Positions 23,957 to 36,453 of a DNA stretch of 64,000 nt are shown piece by piece. A model generated the notes under the pieces. It searched no databases and was not told the DNA's origin. It saw nothing but the letters and a program-made list of their open reading frames with translations. Source of the DNA: Caprimulgus europaeus (lineage: Eukaryota; Chordata; Aves; Caprimulgiformes; Caprimulgidae); assembly GCA_907165065.1 (NCBI GenBank), contig OU015524.1, positions 55,221,295 to 55,285,294 of the forward strand. Direction: 5' to 3'. The position numbers and the translations under genes were made by a program. The first letter of the stretch is position 1; the number at the start of each line of letters is the position of its first letter.

Positions 23957-26108
23957 CTGAAAGGTGAAACAAGATGATCAATAAGAGATAAGGAAAATCT
24001 TTTTTACCAGATCGAGGTTATTCATGCATTGATAAAAATCAGAGGCACCTACTTACATTCAAAAGACAGAATCGGCGATAGAGAAACACTTTAATGTGAA
24101 AGAGCTGATCTCATTGGCCACTTGAAAGATTACTTTTCTCCTCAGGAAAGTAACTGGCTTGAAAGACAAAGCTGTCTCATTGCGATCTACACCTTTCTAA
24201 ATTGCTGTTAAGTTATAGATTTGTTGCCACATATTAGTATATTTTGTAAATTGCAATGATATTTTTCATCTTTTTTTGGTTAGATCAAAACACGTCTGTA
24301 GCTACATTAAAACCTGCTAGCACTGGAACCTAATTCACAGGCCATTAAACTTTTCTCTGCACTTATCGCTTGCCTGTTTGGCTTCTATGGCTTATTACTA
24401 GAGTTTACAGCTACAGTTCTGCAAACACATAGTATCACCTTGTCCCAACCACATTCCGATCCAGAAACCAGGCAGGACAGGGTGTGAATCCCCTGAGGAC
24501 CTGACATAACAGGGGCAGCCTGGGCACATCTAACCCCTGGAGGCCAGGCTCCCTACAAAGCAGAGCAGCAGCTTCTTTCCTTGAACAGGGAGGAAGAATA
24601 GGTAGCACCCGCCTGGTCAGCCTCACAGTCCCTCAGAGAGCTCAGCAAAGGGAGACACTTTGGCTGTGATACCCCCTTCAGCCTAGCAGGACTGAGGCTG
24701 ACACCATCCTCCAGCTGAGAGCATGCCCTGTGCATCAGCCTTTAGGATACTCGGGACTGAAACACCCACCACTCCTCTGGTTGAAGTTGGATGTCTGTGC
24801 GGAAAGAGAAGGAAGGTTCACAGAAGAAGAAAGAAAATCAGGAACATCTTGGTTAGGCCAGTCAGCTAACAGGAGAGATCTAGGATTCTCATCGTTTTTC
24901 AGTGTTATTTGTAGCTCTTACATTGAACAAACTATAATAAAAGACAGAAATCCAGAAAGTAACATGACTGTGCACTGTGGTCTGAATGCTGTAACCACAG
25001 CAGGCAACCAAGCTGAGGGGGAAATTATAGCCAATTCTTCCATTTTTTGAGGTGCCCTGTAGTAGTTTAACCAGGACATGCACCTGAGCTCACTCTCTGA
25101 CTGCTTTTGAATTCAAATATGTTCCTCAAAAGTAAACTTGGCAACGCTGTCTTCCAGAGATGACTGTGTGCTCTTGATGGGGCATCAAAACCAATACATC
25201 TGCCTTCCGTCCTGTCTCAGGAGTGCAAAAATGCACTTCTGTCCTTGATGTTTACTTTTGGCTACGAACTCTTAGCCAAAGACTTAAGAGTTTCACTTGC
25301 TTACCATAAATTTTTTGAGACAGTTCAAACAATTGGAAAGAAGAAAACACCAAAAAGCCTTTAAAACAGTCTTACACTTCCATTATCTTTTCAATGCCCT
25401 CCAGGTCAGGCTGCCCAGGAAAAAAAAAAAAGGGGGGGGAAGAAACACAAACTCCCATATTTTCCACCACTATGTAGCATTTTATTACTTAACTGACTTT
25501 GATAAACTGTAAAAAAAAAATTGAACATATTCACCTCTTTGATAAGTCAATTTCTCAAAATCTCCTAGCAAATACTTGCTGGGTTGTTTATAACGTTATG
25601 GAAATGTCAAGAATAGCGCCAAGACAGAGTAGAGGATAGTGAGTGGGGGAAGGAAAGTGCAAGAGTGAAGACAGCATCTTTTAAATATTAAATTCTAGGA
25701 ATTTTATGCTTTTTTAAGGTTAAAGAATTTGTGCTGAATTAGAACATTAGTGTTAATGAATTGCAGTTCAACATGTTTTAAACTGAGATTCTGGTTTGCA
25801 GATAAGACTGGATTCCATATTCCTTATGTCATAGCAAGAAGCAAAAAGAACATTTTCAGGTTTCAAAATACTGCTAGACCTCCTTACCTTAGCTAACTGA
25901 ACAACATTTAAACAATGAACCTTTTTATAGTTACCTGGTTTGATGAACAAACAACATCTTGAAGTAGTTGGAGAAAGAAGCAAGGACCGATTTGTGTGCC
26001 TTGAAGTAGACATCACCAATGGCAACTGTGCAGTCACACAGGAAACCGAACTCTCTCTGAGCATTTAGTTGCTGCAGCAGAATAAGTCCATGGTTGGCCA
26101 AATCCATT
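22594..26108 (-). CDS. ZBTB2: ZBTB2, BTB and zinc-finger transcription regulator (two coding exons)
   Basis: ZBTB2 is a nuclear POZ/zinc-finger DNA-binding regulator, mainly a repressor, with reported roles at the p53-p21 axis and at unmethylated CpG promoters. Coding exons are 26108-25936 and 23956-22594, joined within a serine codon (AG|T), and give 511 aa (human 514). Residues about 1-125 form the BTB domain, starting [20 protein letters not shown]. Four fingers follow: C256/C259/H272/H276 and C363/C366/H379/H383 are classical; C390/C393/H406/C408 and C448/C451/H464/C466 end in His-x-Cys, as in human. An acidic linker lies before finger 2, and the protein ends [12 protein letters not shown]. 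The ATG at 26108 is chosen because the codons above it belong to intron and acceptor. The frame is intact with no sign of decay. Identity is very secure. Confidence 0.98.
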
Positions 26109-26119
26109 TTTTTACACTC
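25936..26119 (-). CDS. ZBTB2: ZBTB2 exon 2 (first coding exon, BTB start)
   Basis: The acceptor TTTTCAG ends at 26120 and the donor AG|GTAACT lies at 25935. The exon has 11 untranslated bases, then ATG at 26108-26106. It encodes residues 1-57 plus two bases of Ser58, including the conserved BTB words [15 protein letters not shown] and SNYFKMLF. Confidence 0.97.
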
Positions 26120-28350
26120 TGAAAAGCAAATGACTTCCATGTAAAACTTAACAGCAGATGCACAGATACAACAGTAGATGTCTCTTAAGAGCTATTTTCC
26201 TCTAATATCCGTATATCATGCTTTAGAAACATCTTTTAATCCCAAGCTACCCAATAAATGATATCTTACACATACGCAAGGATCTCTTGTTTCAAAATGG
26301 GCAACATGATTAAAAAGTTGCAAGTGACCTGGCCAGGCTTAAAGAGCAAAGCACAGCCAGGACTAGAGAGTTAAGAAAAGGCACGGGGGTGGACTTGGAT
26401 ACAGAAACATAAATAGCTAAAGGAGAGGAAGAATATTAATAAGTAGTAAAAACATCTATTTGCAATGGGAAGTATTTTGGCTACCACTTGTCTGTTCAAA
26501 CAGGAAAAATAAATCTCCCTTCTGGTATCAGTCATCCTCACCTAAGTGGGTGGGAGAGACAAGAGCAGAACCCAATTAAAGACACAGATGCTGAAAATTC
26601 AGGTTAAAAGTATGCGTCCATCCAGTTGATTCCAAACCCAACATTAAATAGTTAAGCATTCTGATGGTTATGCCCTCTCCTGGGAAATACCAGATACACA
26701 CCTGAGTCTTCCCAGGCTGAAACAGTTCACTCATTCTAGGTATTGGCAAGCCCTCTGGACTATCAGAACACGAGGGGCCAATCTTCTCACTCAACAGCTA
26801 TTTTTTTTATTTACTGAGATCAGCTACAACAGCATTTTGTAAGGAGCCTGCATGCCAGAATGCCTCACGCTTGCCTAGCAAATAAGAAAGCCGAGGGGAG
26901 AGAGGTGCAGTTCCGTCCTGGCCGGTGGCGCAAGGTCGAATAATGGTGAAACGTGGCACCAACCCGACACCCCTAACCCAGGGCTTCTGCAGCCCCCCAC
27001 CCTCCCTGCATTTCCTTACACCAGCTGCTAAGAACTACCTAAGAGCTGTAAACTTCTTCTCAAAGATTCAGGGGCCGGCTTGGAAACATGAATTGATAAC
27101 TTTGGGGGAAAAAATACCCAGGGAAGCGAGTTAGGGCAGTTGCGTACGATTGGATGGATGAATATATGGCTAGCAAGATCAACAGTGGATACAAACTGAA
27201 ACAAAACAAGTAGAGCTTTGGGCAGAAAAAGTGAAAGTATGGAGTAATGTAGGTCTGTACATAGCCTGGTAAAACAGCAAGAAAAGTCAACAAAATACCT
27301 GGGCATGCTGTGCCCAGAACAGCGTAGATGCTCTATCAACAGAAAAGAAAGAGAAAGTGAAACTAGAAGTGTATCATCCAAAGTGACAGATTTATGAAAA
27401 GTCTTGCTTTTTTCCCCTCCAAATTTAATAAGAAGCTATCAAAATTTTAAGTAAGTTACAAACAGCTTGTTTCTTCTACATATTAAGAGTATGACTTTTT
27501 AGGAAAGAGAAAAAAGCGTATTCTATATAGGCCAATATATTTAGTCATTGGAGAAACAAGTGTTTGTACTTACTGGAGAGTGGAGAACACCCTCCTATTC
27601 AAACCAGTAACCAGGCTGACCAAATGCATTCCTTTGCCTTCACATGAGATCAGAACTCGTTTGAGTCAGAGGTGTAAGGGCAAAGAAAAATACAATTTAA
27701 GATACAGTTGATTACTTTCTCACCGTTAATAAGAGAAAAAAAACCAAACAAGTTCCGAGTCTCTTCAGGTCCACCCGCTCCTGCCTAAACTGCTGTTTGG
27801 ATAATGATGTTTGTACAAACAATAAGCTAAAATCCTCTGCCTCTCTCCAAAAGGGGGAATACTTGCTGTCAGCAGTTACAAAAATCGTGTTCATTGTTAT
27901 TTAATCCCACAAGATGCTCCATGCAGGTAGACTTTGTGATGTTACACAAAACACAATAGGGTTGGGTTTTTTTGTTTTTTTTTGTTTGGGGTTTTTTTTG
28001 TAGCTTTAATTTAGATTATTCTGTGTGTGATTTTTTTTTAATTCATCCATGTGGATTTTGGTTTGTACTTGGACAGCAACGCTTGTCAGTCACAGCAAAC
28101 CATCAATGTGAGGGAACTCCAAGACAGAAAGCCATTCTTTCTAGTTGTTATCACCCTAAGTGTGTGTAGCTTATAGGTTCATCCTTCTCCAAACAGGAGT
28201 CACTGTGGCAGCTGAAGCTGTTACCCTTCATCAGAGACTGGAATTAATCTTTTCACAAACCGATATGGTGTTCCTACACACGTGCACCACGAAGATTTTT
28301 TGTGGTTATAAAAGGTATTTAAATGCTTTGAACTGAAAGCACTAGAAGAA
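26120..28350 (-). other. ZBTB2: ZBTB2 intron 1, AT-rich part
   Basis: AT-rich intron sequence with no exon-like frame or recognised repeat. A T-rich run lies at about 27966-28002. The rest of the intron, up to the donor at 30159, lies in the CpG island. Confidence 0.6.
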
Positions 28351-29706
28351 TTAGACTCCAAGGAATTTATAGAGCAAAGGAAAAAGCGTGTGGGCAGCGT
28401 TTTGTCTCAGTTGCAGTGGAAGCAGTACACTGCGGGCACGTTCAGTTGTTTTACCCTTAGCTAAATAAAATGACGGTGAACACCAGCGAGGCCGTGTTTT
28501 AGCGCGGACCGATTCCCCGGCTCCCTGAGGCGCTCCTTGTGCCCCGGAGCCCCGCACGGACCCTTGTCCCACTGTGCGCTCGGCCGGCGGGCCCGGCTCA
28601 GCGCTGCCGCGGCCTCGGAAATGACCCGAGTGTCTCCTCGGCCGGTGAAGCGCCACGCGAGGCGGGGGCCTTTCGGAAACCCGACGTTTGTTCCGGAGAC
28701 CACGACGGGGAGAGCGGCGGGCGCAGGTCAAGGAGGAGACCGGGAAGGAGCCGGTACCGCGCCGGGCGAGAGGAGAAGCGGGCCGAGAAGGACGCCGCCG
28801 AGGGGAGGATCGGGAGGGAGGAGCGCGCAGCAGCGGCCGGAGGCGTTGGGGCGGGGGAGGCCGCCCGTATGACAGCAAACAGCCGCGGCCCGGCGCTTGC
28901 CGGTCCGTCCGCACACGCCTCAGCCGACACCAGCCTCCCGCCGAACTCCAGCCCGCTCCGGCGACAGCGGGCTCCAGCGCGGCCCCGCCGCCCGGCAGTC
29001 CCCGCACCTCCCCAGCGACGGCAGCCGCTCGACAGCGGCCCTCGGCCCCTCCCCAGACAGGCGGCCGCCGGGGAGCCGCGATGGAGCCCGGACCGGCAAC
29101 GCCCGCCGCAGCGGGACCGCGCGCGCGCGCCGACAGCGGGAGAGTAGGGAGGGAAGCGGCGCGCGCCGCTCTGGCGCTCCCGCCGCCTGCCGGCGCCGTG
29201 GCGCGCGGCGGGGTGCCGCTCGCGGCGGGGGGGCGTGGCCTGCCGCTCGCCCTCTCCCCCGCCCCCTCCTCCCCGGAGTCACGCTCGGCCTCTGTGGCAC
29301 AGGTGACGGCGCCCTCCCATTGGCCGCCGGGGCGGAAGGCCGGGTGGCCGCGCGCCGCTCTCACTGGCTGCGCCCCGCCCCTCCTCCCCTCTCTCCGCCC
29401 GCTTTCCCCCCCACCCCCCCGCGCACGCCACGCGCGCACGGACGGACGGAGACGGCGCGAGACGCAGCGCGAGCGGAGCCGCCAGGGCGCGCGAGACGGG
29501 ACCCGCCGCCGCCAGGGCCGCCCAGCCTGCCGAGGAGAGACAGGCGGGGCCGCCCCTCCGCTCCCGCGACGCCCTCCTCCCCCGCCCTGCCCTGCGCCGG
29601 ATGCCGCCGGAGGGGGGGCCGCCCCGCTGCGGGCGGGCGGGAGGGAGGGAAGGCGGGCGCGCGGGCCCCAACCGGCTGCGACGAGCCCGGCGTCGGGCGA
29701 CACCGG

Positions 29707-29770
29707 CCCCCCCCCCCGCCCCCTCCCTCCCTCCCTCCCTCCCTCCCTCTCCGGCCCCCTCCCTCCCCTC
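29707..29770 (-). repeat. CCCT-rich tract, G-quadruplex potential on minus strand
   Basis: Repeated CCCT units following a C run read as (GGGA)n on the minus strand, the ZBTB2 sense strand. With more than four G3 runs it can form a quadruplex. It lies in the first intron just below the proposed exon 1. Confidence 0.8.
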
Positions 29771-30159
29771 GGCGCGGTCCACCCCCCCTGCCCGGCCCGG
29801 CCCTTCCCTCCCCTCCCCTCGGCGCGGGCCCATCCCCCCCAGGGCTGTGTCCCGGATGGAGCCGCCCGGGCCGCCCCGGCCCGGCGGGGGTTTGTCAGGA
29901 GGCCAGGCAGCCCCAGCGGCGCCGGGCGCGGCCCTCCGCCTCCTCCGCGCCCCCCTCGGCCCGCCGTCGGTCGGCCGGACCCCGCGGCCGAGCGCCCCTC
30001 GAACACAATGAGGAGGTAGGGCCAAGCAGGCCCCGCCGCGCCCCCGCGCCCGCCCGTCCGCCGCCGCCTCAGCCCGGGCCGCGGCCGGTGCGGCGGGGCC
30101 GGGCACACGTGCGGGCGGCGCCGGGATCCCCCGCGGGGCGCGGCGCGGCCGGTGCTCAC

Positions 30160-30300
30160 CTGGGGGGCGCGGGTCGCCGAGGCGCCTGGTGCCGTACGGG
30201 CCGCCGCCGTCTCCGCGCCCAGCAGCAGCAGCAACAACGGAGTCAGCGCGGCGGCGGCGGCGGCGGCTTTTCCTGTCCGGTTACGTTAGGGTCACATGAC
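30160..30300 (-). other. ZBTB2: ZBTB2 non-coding exon 1 (candidate)
   Basis: The best minus-strand donor in the island is CCCCCCAG|GTGAGC, with the exon end at 30160. Joined to the acceptor at 26120 it gives the usual ZBTB2 layout of one non-coding exon before the BTB exon. The 5' end is a guess near the E-box-like site at 30290. The exon would contain CTG and CCG triplet runs in the 5' UTR. Confidence 0.55.
30249..30267. repeat. CGG trinucleotide repeat (6 units)
   Basis: A pure CGG run on the + strand (CCG on the ZBTB2 sense strand), with a CAG4-CAACAA run at 30221-30238 and CAG5 at 30373-30388 nearby. All lie within about 130 bp of the proposed transcription start. Confidence 0.9.
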
Positions 30301-31430
30301 CGAGAGCGGAGCACAGAGGCTGCAGCGAGGAGCCCCCGCCGGGGGGGAGGGGAGGCGGCGAGCGCTGTGGCGGCAGCAGCAGCAGCAGGAGCCACCCAGC
30401 CCCCGCCCGCCCCTCCCTCCCCCGCCTGCCGCGCGCTGCGCGGGCCGTACCGGCGGGACCGGCCCCGCCGCCGCCCTCCTCTCGGGCACCCCCCGGCCGA
30501 AAGCGTCCGCCCCTGCCGGAGCGGGGCGCGGGTTCCGCGGCGGGCGCGCTGCCCCTTTAAAACTCCCGGGGGTGGGGGCTGGTGCAGCCCCCCCACCCCG
30601 CGCCGCTTCGTGCTGCTCTCCGCCGGGCGGGGGCGGCCCCACCGCTGCCAGCGCCCCTCCGCCGCCAGGGCTGCGGAATAACGGGCCGGGCCGCTGCCGG
30701 CTCCCCGGCGTGCCCGGCTCGGGGCCGCGGCAGCGTGCGGGGACGGGACGGGGCGGCGCTGCGCTGCGTTCGCCGCCGCCGTCGCCTTCCCGGCGCCCTG
30801 ACGGCCTCGGCGCGGCAGCAGAAGCTGCCTGCCGCCAGCGCGACCGGTGCCGCCGGGGGCGCCTGGCTTCGGCGCTGGCGGTCACCGGGTGGCTCCTGCC
30901 GGGCAGCGCTTGGAGAGGAGTGGCGGGCGCAGGTGCGTCCCGCAGGGGAGAAGCCGGCTGCGGTGGGAGCGGAGCAGCGGGCGAGACGCGGTGTCCCGGG
31001 GCTCTTGGGCATGACCTGTGTGAGAGGGTGCCCTGTGCGCGCCCCCGGGCTTCTCTCCGGGTGTCGGTTACAGCCGGGGCTCCCTTGGGCGCTGCGGCCG
31101 GGGGTGGCCCCCGGCTTCCCCTGGGCTGAGCTGCCGGGTGGGCAGTTACAGGTTCGGTTGTCAGCGGTGCGGGACACAAGCGTGGGCAGCGTGGGCTTGC
31201 GCTTCGGCTGTTGAGGTGGACAGGTGGTTTGAGCTGGATACCTTCAGCTGGGGTTTTTAAGGGGGGCACATAACGCTCCTGTAAAAATCAAACCCACATC
31301 TTTGCACGACGGCAGGTCGGCTGCGGTGGGGCGCGGAGGGCGGACGGGATCTTTCCGAGCCGGAGAATCTCTCTGGGCACGGCCCGGATCCGCGCCCTGC
31401 TGCCAGGCGGCTTCTGCGAACGGGGGACAG

Positions 31431-34400
31431 TGGCGTGGACAGAGCTCTTCCGAGGGAAACTTTGTTGTTCTTGGAAACCCTGTGGGAAGGTATTTGTCCA
31501 GCCGTAGTTAAAGAGGGTTCCTGCGCACCCCCTGCCCCGGGGCCTGCTCCTGCTGTGTCCAAGTGTGCTCTCTCTTGTTCCGTAGGAGCAGCATGTGCTA
31601 CAGCGGCAAGGATTTGAATTGGGTTCAGATTGTTACTACCTCTTTTAAGGTACTTAATCTAAGCAAGCTTGTAGGGGGCTGGCTGTGGCTGGGATGATGT
31701 TTCCACGGTCATTAAATAAGATGTGCTCTGGAAAAAAAAAGCCCAAGCTCTTTCAATTTAGTGCCTTGACAGCAGGTGTGCTGAGAGGGGAAGGAGTCTT
31801 GTGTCTTGTCTGGTTTGTAGATCAACAGATCATTGCAGACATCCCAGGCTATTGTTATTTTTACAGCATCTAAACTGATCAAGGACTAGAGACCAGTTTT
31901 ATGTGAGTCTGACTCTGCTGTCTCTTGCTGAAGTTAATGGAAGTCTTGACAGACACGGCTTGAGTCTGTTTGCCTTGTATAGCTCATGAGTAATACTGTA
32001 TTTTTCCAAGTTAAGCTGCACTTGAAAACTAACTGGTTAAGTCCTCAAAAAAGCAACCCCAAAACCCAACAACTTATTTTTTATTTAAGTGGAGCCAAAA
32101 GCTGATAGTCTGCTTGCTGCTGTTGCAGCATTTTGGACAAAGCAGCAGAGCAGAACTGCATCTTTAGGAGCTGACTCGAATACCTGTGATGTGCTGAACT
32201 ACAAGGGACACACTTTTAACATCTCTCTGAGTTCTGCTGTGTGAGTACATGGCAACAGTTCACAGAGCGTATTTAATCAGTTTACTTGGCAAATTTTTTG
32301 TCTTTGCATTTCAGCTCTGCAAACTAAATACAAAGTAAAGAGAGTATGGGACATTTGAACTTAAGCTGTTTAGTAGTGGATGATTTATCTCAATCTCACA
32401 GAAGATGGTGAAAGTGATATAATTTTTAATTAAATTGAGTGTGCTACTTAGGAAAGCCAGTGTGTTTCTAGCAGATATCTCTTTGGCAGGCTTTGTGGCC
32501 TGTTTTTTCTCTTCTGTGTTGCACTTGAATACTGTGTTGGCATTGTGGGATTCTCCTCTGTGCTGTCTCTAAAACTGAAGAAAAATCAACTTAGTTATGG
32601 ATTTTTTTGTATTAATAGCTTATAATTGAGCTTTCAAGCACCTTTGTTTGGACCACAATATTTTAATCCAGCAATAATGTAATTCTTAATTTATAAGAAT
32701 TATAAGGGCCATTGAAATCTGTAGAAAGATTTCTGTGTTGAGTTTAATGCTGATGAACTTCACACCTTTGGTGCTGACTTACACCCGAGACACATCATCT
32801 GTGTCGCAGGGAGCAGTAAGCAGTTCATCTGTTGCATTTTCGACACTTGACTTAAGTTGTGAATCTAAAATTTACTTTCATTTCATCTTTTCAGGTTTTT
32901 TTTAACTTAGTTAAAATCCATGCAGCTGAAATTGTAATTAAAAATTTATCCTCATCTCATTGTGCTTTTAGTTTTTATATGCCAACTTTTTTTCCTGAGT
33001 TTCTTGAGGTAAATGTTTAGGATTTCTTTCTTAGTTTTATGACCTTTTGAAAGGACTGTTGAGACTGATTCAGCTATTGCTACACAGCTGAGAGCATTCT
33101 TAGTTGTGTTGCTGATGATGATAGGAGCAGTCCCTAGGTTTTTGGTTTTGCTTTGGTCTGCACGTACCCAGATTAAAGGCAGAATTTTGTCTGGTAAGAT
33201 CATGTTTTGCATTGTAAATGAACATACTGATGATGATTTAAGTGTTAATAGGATGATGAAGGTGTCTGCTAATCTGAGTAAAAATTCATTTGAGTGATGG
33301 GAAGAACTAGACCCAAGTCCTACAGGTGTGTCTTTTTGGTAGAGTTCAGTTGAAATCTGGAGTGGAATAGCGGGTTTATTTTTCTTTATCATTATAGTCA
33401 AAACTTTAACAGCTGTAGTGATGTTTATCAGGCTCAAACTGCTGAGATTTTCGGTGAGTTTTCAAACTTCTCAGCATTTTCAAAAAAAACAGAGCAGAGT
33501 CCCTGTTTGGAAGAGCTCTTTGCTCTCGGCAGCACTGCTGACCCACTCCCACAGGACCATTGCTGGCGCTGCTGAAGCCACGGGGAGCTGGGTGTTGCGT
33601 GTCCTAGGCAGTGGGTGGGAGCCCTTCCCTGCAGGTGCCACCACTGCTTCTACGTTGGTACAACTGTAATAAAATATGAGTCTGTATCAATGCTGTAAAT
33701 CCATTTTATTAGCACAGCTGCCATTTCTAACACTTCCACTTCTGATTTATGTTGGTGAGAAGGCTCGGTGGGAAGCACGACGCCTGCAGTAGCTTCTCGC
33801 TAGATAAGTAAATATCGTACCTGTGATAGTCTCCAACCTTTTCATCCAGGAATATCCTCCCTCCCCATTAGAATTTTTCACAAACTTATTCCAAATCTTG
33901 CTCGTCTTTCACACAGCATTGGAAGCACGAAGCGCATAAAACTGATCTCCACGAAAAAATCTGACTTGAGGGTACAGCAGTGGTTCTGGAGCAGCTCTGC
34001 TTTTTCTCACCTGGGCTTGTGTGGCACTGGGAGGCTGTTGGGGTACACTCGTGACAGGGGAGCAGTCAGCCCCCCAAGCAGATCTGAGCTTTTGTGGTTT
34101 TGTTTTGAGTAGGTCTGGCTGTCCTAGAGGTGAAGGAGAACGATGGTGTGTAAGCTACTTTTTGTGTATGCTGTATAAGGTGACAAAATGAAGAAATAGA
34201 TCTTTGCCATTCCGTAGGCTAAGCTGTTTTTCTGGTATCAGTGTGTTAATTAGGAATTGTTTCTACACCTAGTGAACACAGCTTTATCCGAACAATTTAT
34301 CTGCAATTCAGAGCAGGGGAAAATACAATAATAATTTTAAAAATCCTTTTATTGGTACAAAGTTTGTCGTCTAAGGAAATGGTTTATCTGTATAGTCTTT

Positions 34401-36198
34401 TTCTTGTTAGGAGTCTCTTCTCCATCAGGAGTTGTTGGTGTAACTGGACTGACACACCTTCTGCGCTGTAGATTTGCCCTCTACTTTCTGGCTTTGCCTT
34501 AGTCCAAGATTAGCCTGTTACATGGGCCCTGCACGCTTTCAACTGGAAAAGTTCAAACATGATTATGCATTCTTGGCTGGAGTGGCATTTGTAGTGGAGC
34601 ATGACTGTAAAGTTACAGTAATGGATGTACTTGCATGTTTTGTTTTCCTTGGAAAAATGGATTCAACCTGCGACTGTAGTGAGTACCTGTTTAAGGCCCC
34701 TGCAGCTGAGGTGTTCTGTAGAGAAAGAAGCTGTAAGTGAAACAGTGTTGACACTATGTTCCCAGTACTATGTAATATCATCTAAATGGTGACTTTGAGC
34801 TCATGAGATACTTAATGAACAGTTTTGAATAAAGAGAGAGTTCATCAGCATTGACTCAGGCTTTGTTAGGAAAGTGCTAAAAAAGTATTTGAGGTGTGAT
34901 AGTAACTGGCGGTCACCATCGTTTAGTAGTCATATTTCACCAGTTTGGAAAATGGATTTCTTGAATGGCTGGAGCTTGGAGATGGACATACACTGGCAAA
35001 TGACCGAGAGAAATAGTGGTACTAGCCGTAGCTGTGACACCTTCCATGGCCGAAGACGGTGAAGGAAAAAAAATGCTTGTCCTTGGTTTAAGCTTGTTTA
35101 TTAAAGTTTGTTTAAAGAATCAGAAATGGGAGTGGGTTTCATGCTGCCTGTGTGAGGAGAGGGGATTTTTTTTGTTCTGTTACCCCAGTGTCACCAAGTC
35201 TGTCTAACTCTTACCCTGTCAAAAACTTTGGAGGACCCCAAAGTGTTGGAAATACTTAGTTTGGAAATGCTAGTGAGATCCAGCCACCTGGGTTTTATGT
35301 GTAGTAGGGTACACAGTTGATGTCAAGAAGTACGTCACTGGCAGGTACTTGGGGATTGGGAGAAAGAGGCTACCCCATACAGGGTTTAGTTATGGCAAAA
35401 TTACTCTCCAAAGCTAACAAGGATCTTTGCTTTTCTGATGATTGTAAAGAATTACAGTCTCTTAAAAATCCTTTTCTCAGTACAGACACCTTTTTCCCCT
35501 TTCTGGATAGTTAAGACAGATAGTTAAGCTTTCTTTTTTTTCCCCCAAGATACGAAGTGTTTTGAGCAGTGGTTTTGGTGTTTAAACCCCACTTATGTAT
35601 ATCACTTCCTGTCTCTGGCTCCCTCTGACCCTGCAGTTCTCTTTGGTAGTTGTGACACAAGTGTCATAAACGAGTCTGTAATGAGACTCCTGGCAGATGT
35701 TAAATGGCATCTGGTGAAGGAAGGGAGTACATCCCCACAGAAGTACATACATCACAGACCAGTAGTTTCCATCCTGTAGACTTGGACAGGATCTTGAGGG
35801 TCTAGGGGAACTGACTGAGAAAAGTAAGCTGATGAACTCAGTACCCCGGTGCCTTTTATAATGTTCTAATTTCCCATAGATGGGAAAAGGTTCACCACAG
35901 CCATTATCACTACCAAGGACATCCATCTGTGTCTTCTTTTCATGTCTGATACATTCCTTTACAGGGCATCTTTGTTACTTATCTATCAGTAGATAAACTC
36001 CTTTAGGTGGGCACAAAGTATCTGCCCCCTTACAAAAGTTTGAGCTGAAGTTTGCTCAGTTCCTATGACTAAGGTAGGATGGGGAAGGAGAGACTCTTTC
36101 TTACAAGTTTTAGTGTTCTTGTATTTTTGTTTCAGGCAGGTACTTGAAGTTGGCAAGAATGTCATCCTTCTCATCAAAGCTGGTATGAGCTGGCACCC
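31431..36198. other. Intergenic between ZBTB2 and RMND1, no gene recognised
   Basis: AT-rich DNA with only short frames. A minus frame of 161 codons at 32952-33437 shows no domain that I recognise. Opposed AATAAA signals face each other at about 33669 (+) and 33703 (-), but no exons were found leading to either. Confidence 0.55.
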
Positions 36199-36453
36199 AG
36201 CAATAGGACGAGAGGCAACGGGCATAAACTGCAGCATAGGAAGTTCCACCTGGACATAAGGAAGAACTTTACTGTGAGGGTGCCAGAGCACTGGAACAGG
36301 CTGCCCAGAGAGGTTGTGGAGCCTCCTCCCTGGAGATATTAAAAAACCGTCTGGAGACAATCCTGGTTGATGTGCTCTAGGAGTCCCTGCTTGAGCAGGG
36401 GGGTTGGACTAGATGACCTTCAGAGGCCCCTTCCAACCTCAACCATTCTGTGA
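36199..36453 (+). mobile_element. CR1 LINE, 5'-truncated 3' end
   Basis: The sequence reads through typical CR1 3' words (GGAACAGGCTGCCCAGAGAG, then GGTTGGACTAGATGACC, then CCTTCCAACCTC) and ends CCATTCTGTGA, the CR1 tail. About 255 bp remain of an element several kb long, with no intact ORF. The + orientation is opposite to RMND1 and ZBTB2. Confidence 0.95.

Larger units (their letters stand above)
28488..31430. promoter_or_regulatory. ZBTB2: ZBTB2 promoter CpG island
   Basis: About 3 kb of very GC- and CpG-rich DNA with sharp edges. Features include an ATTGG (inverted CCAAT) at about 29318, a C-rich CCCT tract at 29707-29770, trinucleotide runs at 30201-30267 and 30373-30388, and an E-box-like GGTCACATGACC at about 30290. 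Only one strong minus-strand donor (30159) is apparent inside. The long open frames on both strands (up to 628 codons) are a by-product of the base composition and show no conserved domain. Confidence 0.85.

Noticed and set aside
28351-30681. Open frames of 443-628 codons on both strands in the CpG island
   Set aside because: Several overlapping frames are open at once on both strands, which follows from stop-poor GC-rich DNA. The translations are Pro/Arg/Ala/Gly-rich with no domain, and the ZBTB2 exon 1 donor lies among them.
32952-33437. 161-codon minus-strand frame in intergenic DNA; considered as a mitochondrial insertion or a small gene
   Set aside because: I could not match it to any mitochondrial gene or nuclear family. 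There are no flanking splice or promoter signals, and the DNA is AT-rich without other coding signs.
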